From Pseudomonas beijingensis (GTDB lineage: Bacteria > Pseudomonadota > Gammaproteobacteria > Pseudomonadales > Pseudomonadaceae): DNA of 64,000 bases. How positions within the stretch are numbered: the first letter of the stretch is position 1; every line of letters starts with the position of its first letter. The stretch is taken from positions 3,662,001 through 3,726,000 of the forward strand of contig NZ_CP117425.1 in assembly GCF_030687295.1 (NCBI RefSeq). The letters run 5' to 3'. A program made the position numbers and the translations under genes. Shown here piece after piece: positions 1 through 8,480 of the stretch. The notes under the pieces were generated by a model that searched no databases, was not told the DNA's origin, and saw only the letters and a program-made list of their open reading frames with translations.

Positions 1-1
1 A

Positions 2-463
2 TTCAACCGTCGGGTACTGGCGGATACGCCTGAGAAATGGCTGCCGAAAACCAGGGAAACGGCGGACCACAGCCTACCTTACAACGTGGCCCGAGCCTTG
101 CTCGACGGTGACCTCACGGTGGGTTCGTATTGCCCTGAAAAGATTGCCGACCCTGCGGTGATTGCCTTGATGGACAAGGTCAGCGTGGTCGAGGATCCGG
201 CGTTGACCGCGCTGTTCCCACGCCATCTTGCCAACCGTGTCAGCGTCACCCTGGTTTCCGGCGAGCAAGTCGTGAGCGAGATGATCACCGGGCCCGGGTC
301 AGTCGAAACGCCGATGACCGATCACGATTTCGAACGAAAATTCCGGCGCATGGCCTTGCCGCATATCGACGCATCGGCACAGGCCGAAGTGCTCGGGTTC
401 GTCGCAGGCCTCGAGAAGCAGACCGAATTCACATCGCTGTTTGCGGCGATGGCTGTCTCCTAG
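2..463 (+). CDS. MmgE/PrpD family protein, C-terminal part (5' end outside window)
   Basis: The frame is open from the first bases of the window to the TAG at 461-463, so only about 153 C-terminal residues are visible. The stretch RETADHSLPYNVARALLDG is the typical MmgE/PrpD signature around the active-site domain, and the tail continues with the expected small alpha/beta domain (VSVTLVSGEQVVSE). Family members dehydrate 2-methylcitrate, or dehydrate or decarboxylate related tricarboxylates such as cis-aconitate. The gene converges on the HTH-citrate synthase hybrid and lies near a CitMHS citrate-type transporter, which suggests a tricarboxylate substrate; the precise substrate cannot be told from the fragment. 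Confidence 0.88.
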   Translation, partial: FNRRVLADTPEKWLPKTRETADHSLPYNVARALLDGDLTVGSYCPEKIADPAVIALMDKVSVVEDPALTALFPRHLANRVSVTLVSGEQVVSEMITGPGSVETPMTDHDFERKFRRMALPHIDASAQAEVLGFVAGLEKQTEFTSLFAAMAVS

Positions 464-469
464 CGGTCT

Positions 470-502
470 GTCGCTCCAATGGGTTTTCGCCAAAGGAGCG
501 AC
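470..502. terminator. Hairpin between convergent genes
   Basis: GTCGCTCC (470-477) and GGAGCGAC (495-502) form a perfect 8-bp stem with a 17-nt loop. It lies just after the stop of the MmgE/PrpD gene and before the end of the convergent gene at 513, where a bidirectional terminator is expected. There is no strong T-run, so intrinsic termination is uncertain. Confidence 0.4.
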
Positions 503-512
503 CGCACGGGGC

Positions 513-1718
513 TTAACGGCGGTCGGTCTCGGTTGCCGTAGGCAACGTCCCTACGTAACGGGCGCGAGGGCGGGCGTCATGGTGCTGGTTGTATTGCTCG
601 CTGGCATGGGCTATCCAGCCGATCAAGCGACCGACGCCAGCCAATGAAATTTCCTGCCCGTGCAGCCCGAATTTCTGACCGATGAAGCTCACCAGAAGGA
701 TGAATTCCGGCGGGTACGCCACGAGTTCCGAGGCCACCGCAAAAGCTTTCTGCAGCTTTGCGAACTCGCTGTCACCCTCGAACACCGCGGTCAGCGCCGC
801 CATGAGGTTACTGGCTCGCGGATCGTTGACGGAATGGACATTGGGGCCGAACCCGACAATGTGTCCGTCCTGGCTGTAGCGCTGCAAAATAGGTCGCGCA
901 GGGTCCGCAGCGGTGCAGATTTCCTCGATCATCCTGCTGGCGGCTTCATTTCTTCCATACGCGATTTTGTGGCCCCGGGCTGCGGCAAGTCCGGCAATGA
1001 CCGCGTAGTAGGGGGTTGCGCCGGTCGTGGCGGCGACACGCACGCTATGGGTGGTGTGATCCAACTCATGGTCGATACTGAGGATCAGCAGGCGCCGGAT
1101 CAGGTCCGCATGCTCAGGTGGAGCGCCGCAGGCCTGGGTGATGAACTCATGCAAGGGTTGCGTGCTCGGTTCGGTCGCTCCCACGACCAAGGCGGCAAAC
1201 CATCTCACGACATCGGCGCCGGTGCGCGCGTAGCTGTCCGTGGAAAGGTCGAAGGCCTTGGGATTTTCTCTTTGCACCAAGGGGAAAAGCGCGATGGCTT
1301 TTTCCTGGGCGGACATGTGTTCGTAGATCTTCAGCAGCTTGACACTGTCCCTCGGTACACGGGGCAGTGACGGGCCGAACGCCGAAGGCACTTGCCAGAT
1401 CAATTCGGCGACTTCTTCAACCGTTGCGCGGTCCGCGAGCTCGACGACGTCATGGCCCCGATAAAACAGGCCATCATCGGTGATCAGCGTAATCGCGCTG
1501 TCCGACGGTGACGAGCGCTTGAATGCGTGTTTCTCTCCCGCCGGGCGCTTGACCAGGCGCTGGATGTCTTCGGCCCAATAGCGGCGCTTGGGCGTACCCG
1601 GGATCTTGAGGGAGCGGATATTTTTGCGGCTGACGTAGGCGTACAGCGTCGGCAGGCTGATCCCGAGTAGGGCAGCAGCCTCTTCTGCCGAAAGGTAGAG
1701 GTCTTCTTGTTCTGGCAT
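513..1718 (-). CDS. HTH domain-citrate synthase family fusion protein, probably non-catalytic
   Basis: The 401-residue product has an excisionase/MerR-like helix-turn-helix at about residues 7-50 (LSAEEAAALLGISLPTLYAY) followed by a citrate-synthase fold at about 70-390. Fold landmarks are visible: DHELDHTTHS (about 216-225), NDPRA (298-302) and RPRARYVG (383-390). By eye the three catalytic positions of citrate synthase are not kept. The HGGANE His region reads AYGRNE, the GHRVY His reads GPNVH, and the NVDFY Asp region reads YPPEF. The protein may therefore bind a citrate-like ligand or acyl-CoA and act on DNA. It is divergent from the CitMHS operon starting at 1977. Databases usually label such proteins citrate synthase family; a regulatory role is inference. 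Confidence 0.85.
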   Translation of the reverse strand: MPEQEDLYLSAEEAAALLGISLPTLYAYVSRKNIRSLKIPGTPKRRYWAEDIQRLVKRPAGEKHAFKRSSPSDSAITLITDDGLFYRGHDVVELADRATVEEVAELIWQVPSAFGPSLPRVPRDSVKLLKIYEHMSAQEKAIALFPLVQRENPKAFDLSTDSYARTGADVVRWFAALVVGATEPSTQPLHEFITQACGAPPEHADLIRRLLILSIDHELDHTTHSVRVAATTGATPYYAVIAGLAAARGHKIAYGRNEAASRMIEEICTAADPARPILQRYSQDGHIVGFGPNVHSVNDPRASNLMAALTAVFEGDSEFAKLQKAFAVASELVAYPPEFILLVSFIGQKFGLHGQEISLAGVGRLIGWIAHASEQYNQHHDARPRARYVGTLPTATETDRR

Positions 1719-1936
1719 GACGGGTCCGATCAGATTGATTGAAAGGCGTACATGTTTATTAGATATACCGTCATTTCATCAATGTAAACAAGGTAGCGGT
1801 TTTTCCTCAGTTCCACCCTAAAATTTTTCATCAAAACCGATGAACTTGACGGGGATATTGACGAAAAAAATCAAGATTTACAGGCTTTCGCCCCCTATGT
1901 AGATTTCGAGTGCGCAAAAGTTGTTCACATTGATTT

Positions 1937-1948
1937 TCGATGCATCGA
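1937..1948. promoter_or_regulatory. Perfect 12-nt palindrome upstream of the CitMHS operon
   Basis: TCGATGCATCGA is a perfect dyad lying 28 nt before the CitMHS start codon, in the divergent intergenic region shared with the HTH-citrate synthase gene. A second, looser pair of arms (TGTTTA and TAAACA) lies nearer the start of that gene, around 1750-1790. Either could be an operator for the hybrid protein. No promoter hexamers could be assigned with confidence. Confidence 0.35.
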
Positions 1949-1976
1949 TAACAATAAAAACGAAAAGGTGAAACGC

Positions 1977-3266
1977 ATGGCTTGGTTAGGTTTCGCAATG
2001 GTCGTCACGTTTATGGCATTGATCATAAGCAAGCGACTTTCCGCGGTGACGGCGCTCATTCTCATTCCGGTCGCTTTCGGGCTGGCCAGTGGGGCAGGGC
2101 CGGAACTGGGTGGGATGGTGATGGACGGCGTCAAGCAAGTAGCTCCCACCGCACTGATGTTGATGTTTGCAATTCTGTATTTCGCGATCATGTTTGACGC
2201 TGGGCTCTTCGAACCTGCGGTACGGCGGATTTTGCGGTTCGTCGGCAATGATCCTCTTCGAGTCGTACTGGGCACTGCGCTGCTGGCCGCTGTCATCTCG
2301 TTCGATGGCGATGGTGCGACGACGGTCTTGATCGTCACGACCGCGTTCCTGCCGCTCTACCTGCGCCTCGGGATGAACCCGCTCATTCTGGCGTTGATGC
2401 TCTTGCTGACCAATACCGTAGTGAACCTGATTCCCTGGGGAGGGCCGGTCGCCCGCGCCGCCAGCGCCCTTCATCTCGATGTGGCGGATATGTTCCTGGG
2501 CTTGGTGCCGGCCATGTTCGCGGGGCTTGCCTATGCATTCGTCGTGGCGTTCTGGATCGGCCACAAGGAACGGCGCCGCTTGGGCTGGACGCCCGGTAGC
2601 CAGTACGTCGCACCGGAGGAGGTCGCCTTGCCGACCGTGCAATCCGAAACACAGCGACCGAAGCTTTTCTGGGTCAACCTGGCGCTCACCGCAGGACTCA
2701 TGTACGCCATGGCGACAGGGCTGGCCCCTTTGCCCATGTTGATGATGGTGGGGTTTTCCCTGGCGCTGCTGATCAACTATCCGCGCCTGTCGGAACAGAA
2801 GGCACGGGTTGCGGCTCATTCTGAAAGTGTCCTGATGGTCATCGCCCTGATATTCGCTTCAGGTGCGTTTACCGGGATTTTGTCAGGCACCGGAATGGTC
2901 GATGGCATGTCGGCGAAAATCGTCCAGCTGATTCCCGACGGTGGCGGACAATACTTCGGCATTATTACCGCACTGGTGGCCTTGCCGCTGAACTTCCTGT
3001 TGTCCAACGACGCGTTCTTCTTCGGCATCTTGCCGGTGCTGGGGGCGGCGGGTGCCGAATACGGTATTGATCCCATGCACATCGCCCGTGCGGCGGTACT
3101 GGGACAGCCGGTCCATGCACTCAGCCCGTTGGTCGCGGCGGTTTATCTCATCAGCGGCATCATCAAACGCGACATGGGTGACATGCAACGATACTGCTTG
3201 CTCTGGGCCATAGGCAGCAGCCTTGTCTTGATTGTAACTGCCGTTATTACACGGGCGATTATTTGA
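1977..3266 (+). CDS. CitMHS family citrate/carboxylate transporter
   Basis: This 429-residue inner-membrane protein is made almost entirely of hydrophobic helices and belongs to the CitMHS family, which imports citrate-metal complexes or related carboxylates with protons. It is clearly similar to the second CitMHS protein at 19732: both begin with a LGxAMVV motif and share FDAGLFEPAVRR/IDAGLFDPLIRK-type, DGDGATT/DGDGTTT and LSNDAF/LSNDAY segments. I chose the ATG at 1977 over the GTG at 1968 because AAAAGG is well spaced before it and because it aligns with the paralogue. It heads an operon with a porin and catabolic genes, so it probably carries the substrate across the inner membrane. Confidence 0.9.
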   Translation: MAWLGFAMVVTFMALIISKRLSAVTALILIPVAFGLASGAGPELGGMVMDGVKQVAPTALMLMFAILYFAIMFDAGLFEPAVRRILRFVGNDPLRVVLGTALLAAVISFDGDGATTVLIVTTAFLPLYLRLGMNPLILALMLLLTNTVVNLIPWGGPVARAASALHLDVADMFLGLVPAMFAGLAYAFVVAFWIGHKERRRLGWTPGSQYVAPEEVALPTVQSETQRPKLFWVNLALTAGLMYAMATGLAPLPMLMMVGFSLALLINYPRLSEQKARVAAHSESVLMVIALIFASGAFTGILSGTGMVDGMSAKIVQLIPDGGGQYFGIITALVALPLNFLLSNDAFFFGILPVLGAAGAEYGIDPMHIARAAVLGQPVHALSPLVAAVYLISGIIKRDMGDMQRYCLLWAIGSSLVLIVTAVITRAII

Positions 3267-3350
3267 TTAATTAGTTCGCTGCGCCGAAGTTTGAAGGACG
3301 CCAGGTCGCGTCTGCTCACGTCAAAATAAAAATAATAGATGAGGTGGTCG

Positions 3351-4749
3351 ATGAAATCGATTAACGCCGTCGCTATGACGTTGCTGTCGACATTGTTGGT
3401 GTCTGATGTTTGTCTATCGGCAACCATCAGCAATCCGGACAGGTTCCAGCATGAAGGCAAGCTGAATGCTTATCTTCGATCGATGTATATCAATACGCGG
3501 ATATCCAACGATTTGATCGAAGATCGTTTCGGTGGGTTTCCGGACGGCTCCGAGTTGGGCGGGACAGGGGTTGGCGCGATCCTGGACTACAACTCCAGTT
3601 ATTGGGCCGGTGTCGTAGGCTTTGATGCCTCATTGTATGGTGTGGCGATGATTGATTCGAAAGACAATGGTCGGGATTTGTTTGACGACTCCGACGGCAC
3701 TAACGGTGGTTTCGCGAAAGTCGGTCAGAGTTATTTCAAGTTGCGTTATGAGGGCGAGGGCTGGAACGCCGATTCGCAAATAGGGGCGGGGCCGGTTCGA
3801 TGCGGGAACGTTGGTGACACTCGACACTCGGATCGTCCCGGGCTCCTATCAAGGAGGCCGGGCCCACTTGAACTTTACCGAGATGGGCATTGGCCCATTA
3901 CCCGGTACGTTGGGGTTTGAAACCGCTTACATCAACCGCACATCTCCTCGGGACCGGGAAAAGTTCGAACACCTGCTGAGCCAGTCAGGCGAGGAAATAA
4001 AAGACCTGTACACCTACGGCATCAAATACGATTTGAAGGCCATTGAACTTGGCTACGATCATGGGGTGTCGCGAGACTTCAATGAAAATACCCGTTATGG
4101 ACTGACGCTGAAAGCACCTCTCGGCGAAAAGGCGGGCGTTGTATTGGACACTCAATACTATGAGTTTCAAAAAGCCGGACGAGTTTGGGAGCGTGATTGG
4201 CAGGCCGGCCAGGCCGCTTATGACGATGACGCCACGTGGCTGAACATCAATCTGGGTTTATTGCTCGATAAACTTCGCCTGGGTGTTTCATTTTCCGAAA
4301 CAAAAGCCGAGTTGAGCAACGGACAACTGGGCTACGCCTATTTCGATCATGGCGATAACGTCGATGGCAAGATGGATGCCTGGACACGTTCCGGTAACGA
4401 CTTCAATAACGATGGCGAGCGAACCTGGCAAATAGGCGCCGAGTATGACTTGAGCGGGCATTCGTTGTTAGGGGCTTCGCTGGACGGTTTCAAAGTCATG
4501 ACTATCTACAAACAAGGCGAATTTGATGCCACCGACCCTTTCAGTGGCCGACGCACTGACGTGATCGAACGACAGAATGAATACCGTCTCTACTATCGCT
4601 TTGACGAAAAGGAATATTCCGGACTTTCAGTCGGCCTGATTTATATCGATTACCGAATCGACCAGGACTTTGTCGCGCTGGTGTCCGCTCAACCCGACAA
4701 CGTGGTGACTGGCTCAGAGGCTCGGGTGTACCTGGATTACGCATTTTGA
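3351..4749 (+). pseudogene. OprD family outer-membrane porin, frameshifted
   Basis: Two overlapping frames together encode an OprD-type porin: a signal peptide and N-terminal strands up to about 3790 (ADSQIGAG), then RFDAGTLVTLDTR through to a C-terminal LDYAF. Removing one G from the GGGG run at 3788-3791 restores one frame of 465 residues, normal for OprD, with the family's RIVPGSYQG segment intact. The start at 3351 gives a clean signal peptide (MKSINAVAMTLLSTLLVSDVCLS). No other damage is visible, so this is either a very recent mutation or a sequencing error. It follows the CitMHS gene and probably provides outer-membrane entry for the same substrate. Confidence 0.85.
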
Positions 4750-4779
4750 TTGCCGGACATACCTATCGAGAGGCCCGTG

Positions 4780-5808
4780 ATGTTTAAACCTCGCCACACC
4801 ATCGTGGTTACACAGCGATTCTTCGATTCAGAAACCGTGCATTACCTGGAGAGCCATGGCTGTGACGTTGTCGTCGCGCAGCTGGCTAAGGGGCAAGCGG
4901 ACGGCGACCTGAGCGAACGCCAATTGATCGATCTCCTGGAAGACGCCGACGGTTGGATCGTCGGGCACGCGAACGTCACGTCGGGCCTGTTGAGTGCGCT
5001 CCCGCGTCTGCAAGTCATTGCCCGTCGTGGCGTGGGCTACGAGCGGGTCGATACCGCAGCGGTAGCAGCGGCCGGAAAGGTGGCGACCATCGCCATCGGC
5101 GGCAACGACGCCAGCGTTGCCGACCATACCGTGGCGTTGATGCTCGCCGTGTGCCGCCAGCTCAAACGCTGCCAGTTGGGGCTGTCGGCAAACGACTGGT
5201 CGATTCCCCTTGGGGGCGATCTGTACCGCAAGACCGTTGGTGTCGTCGGCTTGGGCCGGATTGGTCGGGGCGTGCTGCAGCGCTTGTCCGGGTTCGAAGT
5301 CAAACCGCTGATCTACACCCCTCGTCCGCGCGGCACACAGCTCGACGGTATTGCTCAAAGCTGCTTTGTCGACCTGGAAACGCTGCTCGAGGAAAGCGAT
5401 TTCATCACCCTTCATGCGCCGCTCAACCTACATACCCAGGGGCTCATCGATGGCCGTGCGCTGAAGCGGATGAAACCTTCCGCAGTGCTGATCAATACCG
5501 CGAGGGGTGGGCTGGTACGGGATGCGGATCTGCTGTGGGCCCTGCGGGAAAACCAATTGGCTGGGGCAGGGCTCGATGTGTTCGAAAGCGAGTCGGATCC
5601 GGTGCTTTCGGCCGTGACCGAACAACTCATCCAGCTCCCGAATGTGATCGTGACGCCCCATGTCGGCGCCTCCACGGTCGAGGGGCTCAATCGTACCAAC
5701 CTGATTGCCGCTCAATGTGCGGTGGCCGTGCTGCAAGGGCGTAGCCTGCCGGGTCATTGCGTCATCGCTGACGGACGTCGCTCTACAGGCTCGAAGGAGA
5801 ATCCATGA
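4780..5808 (+). CDS. D-isomer-specific 2-hydroxyacid dehydrogenase (NAD-binding)
   Basis: This cytoplasmic protein has 342 residues from the ATG at 4780, which has GAGAGG before it; the upstream TTG lacks a ribosome site. The NAD-binding motif GLGRIGRG lies near residue 155. The family catalytic residues are visible as Arg in NTARGG, Glu in VFESESD and His in TPHVGAST. Such enzymes interconvert 2-hydroxy acids and 2-oxo acids; phosphoglycerate dehydrogenase is the best-known relative. Here it lies 30 nt after the porin and its stop overlaps the next start (ATGA), so it belongs to the catabolic operon and probably handles an intermediate of the tricarboxylate-like substrate. The exact substrate is unknown. 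Confidence 0.88.
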   Translation: MFKPRHTIVVTQRFFDSETVHYLESHGCDVVVAQLAKGQADGDLSERQLIDLLEDADGWIVGHANVTSGLLSALPRLQVIARRGVGYERVDTAAVAAAGKVATIAIGGNDASVADHTVALMLAVCRQLKRCQLGLSANDWSIPLGGDLYRKTVGVVGLGRIGRGVLQRLSGFEVKPLIYTPRPRGTQLDGIAQSCFVDLETLLEESDFITLHAPLNLHTQGLIDGRALKRMKPSAVLINTARGGLVRDADLLWALRENQLAGAGLDVFESESDPVLSAVTEQLIQLPNVIVTPHVGASTVEGLNRTNLIAAQCAVAVLQGRSLPGHCVIADGRRSTGSKENP

Positions 5809-7172
5809 ATACCCCGATCAAAGTGCTGACGCCAACGGGTGCCATTGGCACCGGCTTCCCACGGGCGGCGTTTGACCTGGCGCTGCTGGAACGACCGGAC
5901 GTGATTGCAATGGACGCGGGGTCTACCGACTCCGGTCCTCATTACCTGGGCACCGGCACGACCAAGGCTTCGGCCTCGATACTACGGGCCGAGTTGCGCG
6001 TGTTCATGCAGGCGCGGGCGCAATTGGGCATCCCGCTGATCATTGGCAGCTGTGGCACCTGTGGTTCCGACGCGGGCGTCGACTTGATGCGCGGCCTGTG
6101 CGAGGACATCGCCGCCGAACTCGGTCAGGTCGTACGTATTGCGAGCCTCTACAGTGAACAACCGGCAAGCGTCGTGAAACAAGCACTGGCCCAAGGTCGA
6201 ATCAGGCCCTTGCAACTGGATCACATCGACGATGCCCTGGTTGAGCGCTGCTCGCGTATTGTCGCGCTGATGGGCGTGGAACCCTTCATTCATGCGCTTG
6301 AAGACGATGCCGATATTATCTTGGCGGGCCGTTCCACCGACACAGCGGTCATGGCTTCGCTGCCCATCCTGCGCGGAGCCCATCAGGGCGCTGCGTGGCA
6401 TGCCGGAAAGATTCTGGAGTGCGGCGCGTCCTGCACGACGACGCCCGCCAGCGCGGTGGTGATGGCAACGATCGACGACACGGGATTCACCATCAAGGCC
6501 ATCGGCGAGGGCGCCCGGCTCACGCCGCGATCAGTCATGGCCCACATGCTTTATGAAAACAGCAACCCCTACGTGCTCGTCGAGCCCGGCGGCGTATTGC
6601 ACGTGGAAGAGGCGGTCTACACCGCGTTGGACGAACAGACCGTGCGAGTGGAAGGTTCGGTCTGGAAGCCCAGCGAAGACTACACCGTCAAGTTGGAGGG
6701 AGCGGCGCCGTGCGGTTTCCAATCGGTAGTCATGTGCATTGTCCGTGATCCGGAATACGTCGAGCGCTTCGATGAGTGGCTTGCCAGCCTGGATTCGGTC
6801 ATGCGTCAGCGAATCGAAAAACACCTGGGCATCGGCTCCGATGACTACGACTTGCAGTTCCGCGCCATTGGCAAGGATTCCGCTTTGGGAGCCCTCGAGT
6901 CGCGAAGGGTGACGCCAGTGGAAATCGGTGTCATGGCGATAGCCACGTCGGCAACCGCCGAGCGCACCCAGGACATGGTCGCGTTGCTCAATCCCTACCT
7001 GCTGCACTTTCCGTTGCCCGGCGACAAGGACCTGCCCACCCACGCGTTCCCGTTCTCGCCGGCCTCGATGGACCGGGGCATGGTGCACGAGTTCGTGCTC
7101 AGTCATGTGATGGTCGTGGCAGACCCGTTGGCACCTTTCCGGTTTGCTATCAAGACAGTCGAGGGAGCATGA
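5805..7172 (+). CDS. Acyclic terpene utilization AtuA family protein (DUF1446)
   Basis: This 455-residue cytoplasmic protein belongs to the AtuA/DUF1446 family: N-terminal PTGAIGTGFPRAAFD, then SCGTCGSDAG and ILAGRSTDTAVMA. The family is named from the citronellol-degradation cluster, but the reaction of this subtype is not known to me. It is translated from an ATGA overlap with the dehydrogenase gene and is followed after one base by its usual DUF4387 partner, so the two probably form one complex. The setting (CitMHS, porin, 2-hydroxyacid dehydrogenase, esterases) points to a carboxylic acid rather than a terpene. A hydratase- or isomerase-like role is a guess. Confidence 0.85.
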   Translation: MNTPIKVLTPTGAIGTGFPRAAFDLALLERPDVIAMDAGSTDSGPHYLGTGTTKASASILRAELRVFMQARAQLGIPLIIGSCGTCGSDAGVDLMRGLCEDIAAELGQVVRIASLYSEQPASVVKQALAQGRIRPLQLDHIDDALVERCSRIVALMGVEPFIHALEDDADIILAGRSTDTAVMASLPILRGAHQGAAWHAGKILECGASCTTTPASAVVMATIDDTGFTIKAIGEGARLTPRSVMAHMLYENSNPYVLVEPGGVLHVEEAVYTALDEQTVRVEGSVWKPSEDYTVKLEGAAPCGFQSVVMCIVRDPEYVERFDEWLASLDSVMRQRIEKHLGIGSDDYDLQFRAIGKDSALGALESRRVTPVEIGVMAIATSATAERTQDMVALLNPYLLHFPLPGDKDLPTHAFPFSPASMDRGMVHEFVLSHVMVVADPLAPFRFAIKTVEGA

Positions 7173-7173
7173 G

Positions 7174-7500
7174 ATGAATACTCTGCAAGCATTGGGTTAT
7201 GAGATCCGTTCCAAGAACGCCGGGCCGTTTTCCCTGACCATCGATGTGTTCTGCAAGGACTCGGAAATCTTCGCGCAACTGGCCGCGGCGCCGAAGCTGC
7301 AAGCATTGGCGGTCGCCGAGCTGTTCCGCAGGCCGGCGGAGTCGATCAGTGTTTTCCCCATCGAGGCGTTGAACGTGATCAAGATCAGCCTGCCGCGTCC
7401 CGTGGCGCAGGGCGCCTTGCAGGACCGGGACATGCACGGAGCGCAATGGGCGTTCATCCTGCTGGATGCGCTTGGAAGCGGTGAGGACGACCGGCCATGA
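7174..7500 (+). CDS. DUF4387 family protein, small partner of AtuA-like protein
   Basis: This 108-residue protein contains the family hallmark RSKNAGPFSLTIDVFCKD near the N-terminus. The ATG at 7174, one base after the preceding stop, has GAGGGAG before it; longer forms starting in the AtuA gene are unlikely. DUF4387 genes are commonly adjacent to DUF1446 genes, and some proteins carry both domains fused, so it is probably the small subunit of the same enzyme. No signal peptide or membrane segment is seen. Its stop overlaps the next start codon. Confidence 0.82.
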   Translation: MNTLQALGYEIRSKNAGPFSLTIDVFCKDSEIFAQLAAAPKLQALAVAELFRRPAESISVFPIEALNVIKISLPRPVAQGALQDRDMHGAQWAFILLDALGSGEDDRP

Positions 7501-8480
7501 GTGGCGTTGAAAGCTTGTCGGCGGATGCACCTGCGCCGGTTCACCCTGACCTGGTGGCCGTGGCCACGACACTGCGCGAGCAAAGGTTGCTGCCGGTCGT
7601 TCACGGGAATGTGCATAGCGTCAGGGCTCAGTTGGAGCGGATCAATGTCTGGGCTGCACACCGCAGCGTGCCGCTGTCCTATGAGCGCACCTTGGGGTTT
7701 GCCGTCGATGGTCGAACGGTGCCCTGCAAGCTCTATTGGCCGGAGGGCGACGAGACGCCTTGCTTGATGTTCTACTGCCATGGCGGTGGGTTTCGCCACG
7801 GCTCGCTCGCCGGCTGGGACGCGCCGCTGCGCCAGTGGGTGCGCGACAGTGGCCTGGCGGTGCTGTCCATCGACTATGCGCTGTCGCCGGAATATCGTTT
7901 TCCGGTGGCATTCAACGAAGTGGTGTCGATCATCAGCCGGGTCATCAAGCTTGGGGCGATCACCGATTGCCCGGTGCGCGGTTATGCCTTGGGTGGCGAC
8001 TCGGCAGGCGCCAACCTGGCCCTGGGTGCTGCGATTGCGCTGCGCGACGCAGGGTTTGATGTGTTGCGGCAGTTGTTGCTGTTCTACGGCAACTACTCAC
8101 GCGACATGAGCTCCGATTCGTGGCGAAGGCTGGGTGGATACGGGGGGCAGAATCTGTCGGTCGAGACCATGAGCGCCTACTGGGCGAGCTACCTGGTCAA
8201 TGACGAGGATGACTGGCGGGTACAGCCGATCAACGCTGACTTGGTCGGCCTGCCACCGGTGCGATTGGTGGTGGGGGAACTGGACCCGTTGCTGGATGAG
8301 AACCGTGAGCTGGCGGACCGCTTGGAAAGCGCGGGTGTGGCGACACACCTGCAAGTGCTCGCGAACATGACCCACGGGTTTGTCCGATTCAATGAGGTGG
8401 CCCCGGTCGTGCGCGATGTCATCGCTGCGCAGGGCAGTGCTTTGCGCAAGGCTCTTTCTGTTCAGGCGAACTTCCCATGA
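7497..8480 (+). CDS. Alpha/beta hydrolase, hormone-sensitive lipase type esterase
   Basis: The 327-residue cytoplasmic product carries the oxyanion-hole motif HGGGF (FYCHGGGFRHGS, near residue 98) and the nucleophile motif GDSAG (LGGDSAGANLALG). A late Asp (GELDPLLDE) and His (MTHGFVRF) complete the expected catalytic triad. These are hallmarks of the hormone-sensitive-lipase (Est) family, which cleaves short carboxylic esters. It overlaps both neighbours by ATGA junctions, so its expression is tied to the AtuA/DUF4387 pair. It may de-esterify the imported substrate or hydrolyse a lactone intermediate; this is inferred from context only. Confidence 0.87.
   Translation: MSGVESLSADAPAPVHPDLVAVATTLREQRLLPVVHGNVHSVRAQLERINVWAAHRSVPLSYERTLGFAVDGRTVPCKLYWPEGDETPCLMFYCHGGGFRHGSLAGWDAPLRQWVRDSGLAVLSIDYALSPEYRFPVAFNEVVSIISRVIKLGAITDCPVRGYALGGDSAGANLALGAAIALRDAGFDVLRQLLLFYGNYSRDMSSDSWRRLGGYGGQNLSVETMSAYWASYLVNDEDDWRVQPINADLVGLPPVRLVVGELDPLLDENRELADRLESAGVATHLQVLANMTHGFVRFNEVAPVVRDVIAAQGSALRKALSVQANFP

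Noticed and set aside
660..1370. Plus-strand open frame of about 236 codons
   Set aside because: It is antisense to the HTH-citrate synthase gene and has no recognisable protein features.
1968..1976. GTG start three codons before the chosen CitMHS start
   Set aside because: The ATG at 1977 is better spaced from AAAAGG and aligns with the paralogue at 19732.
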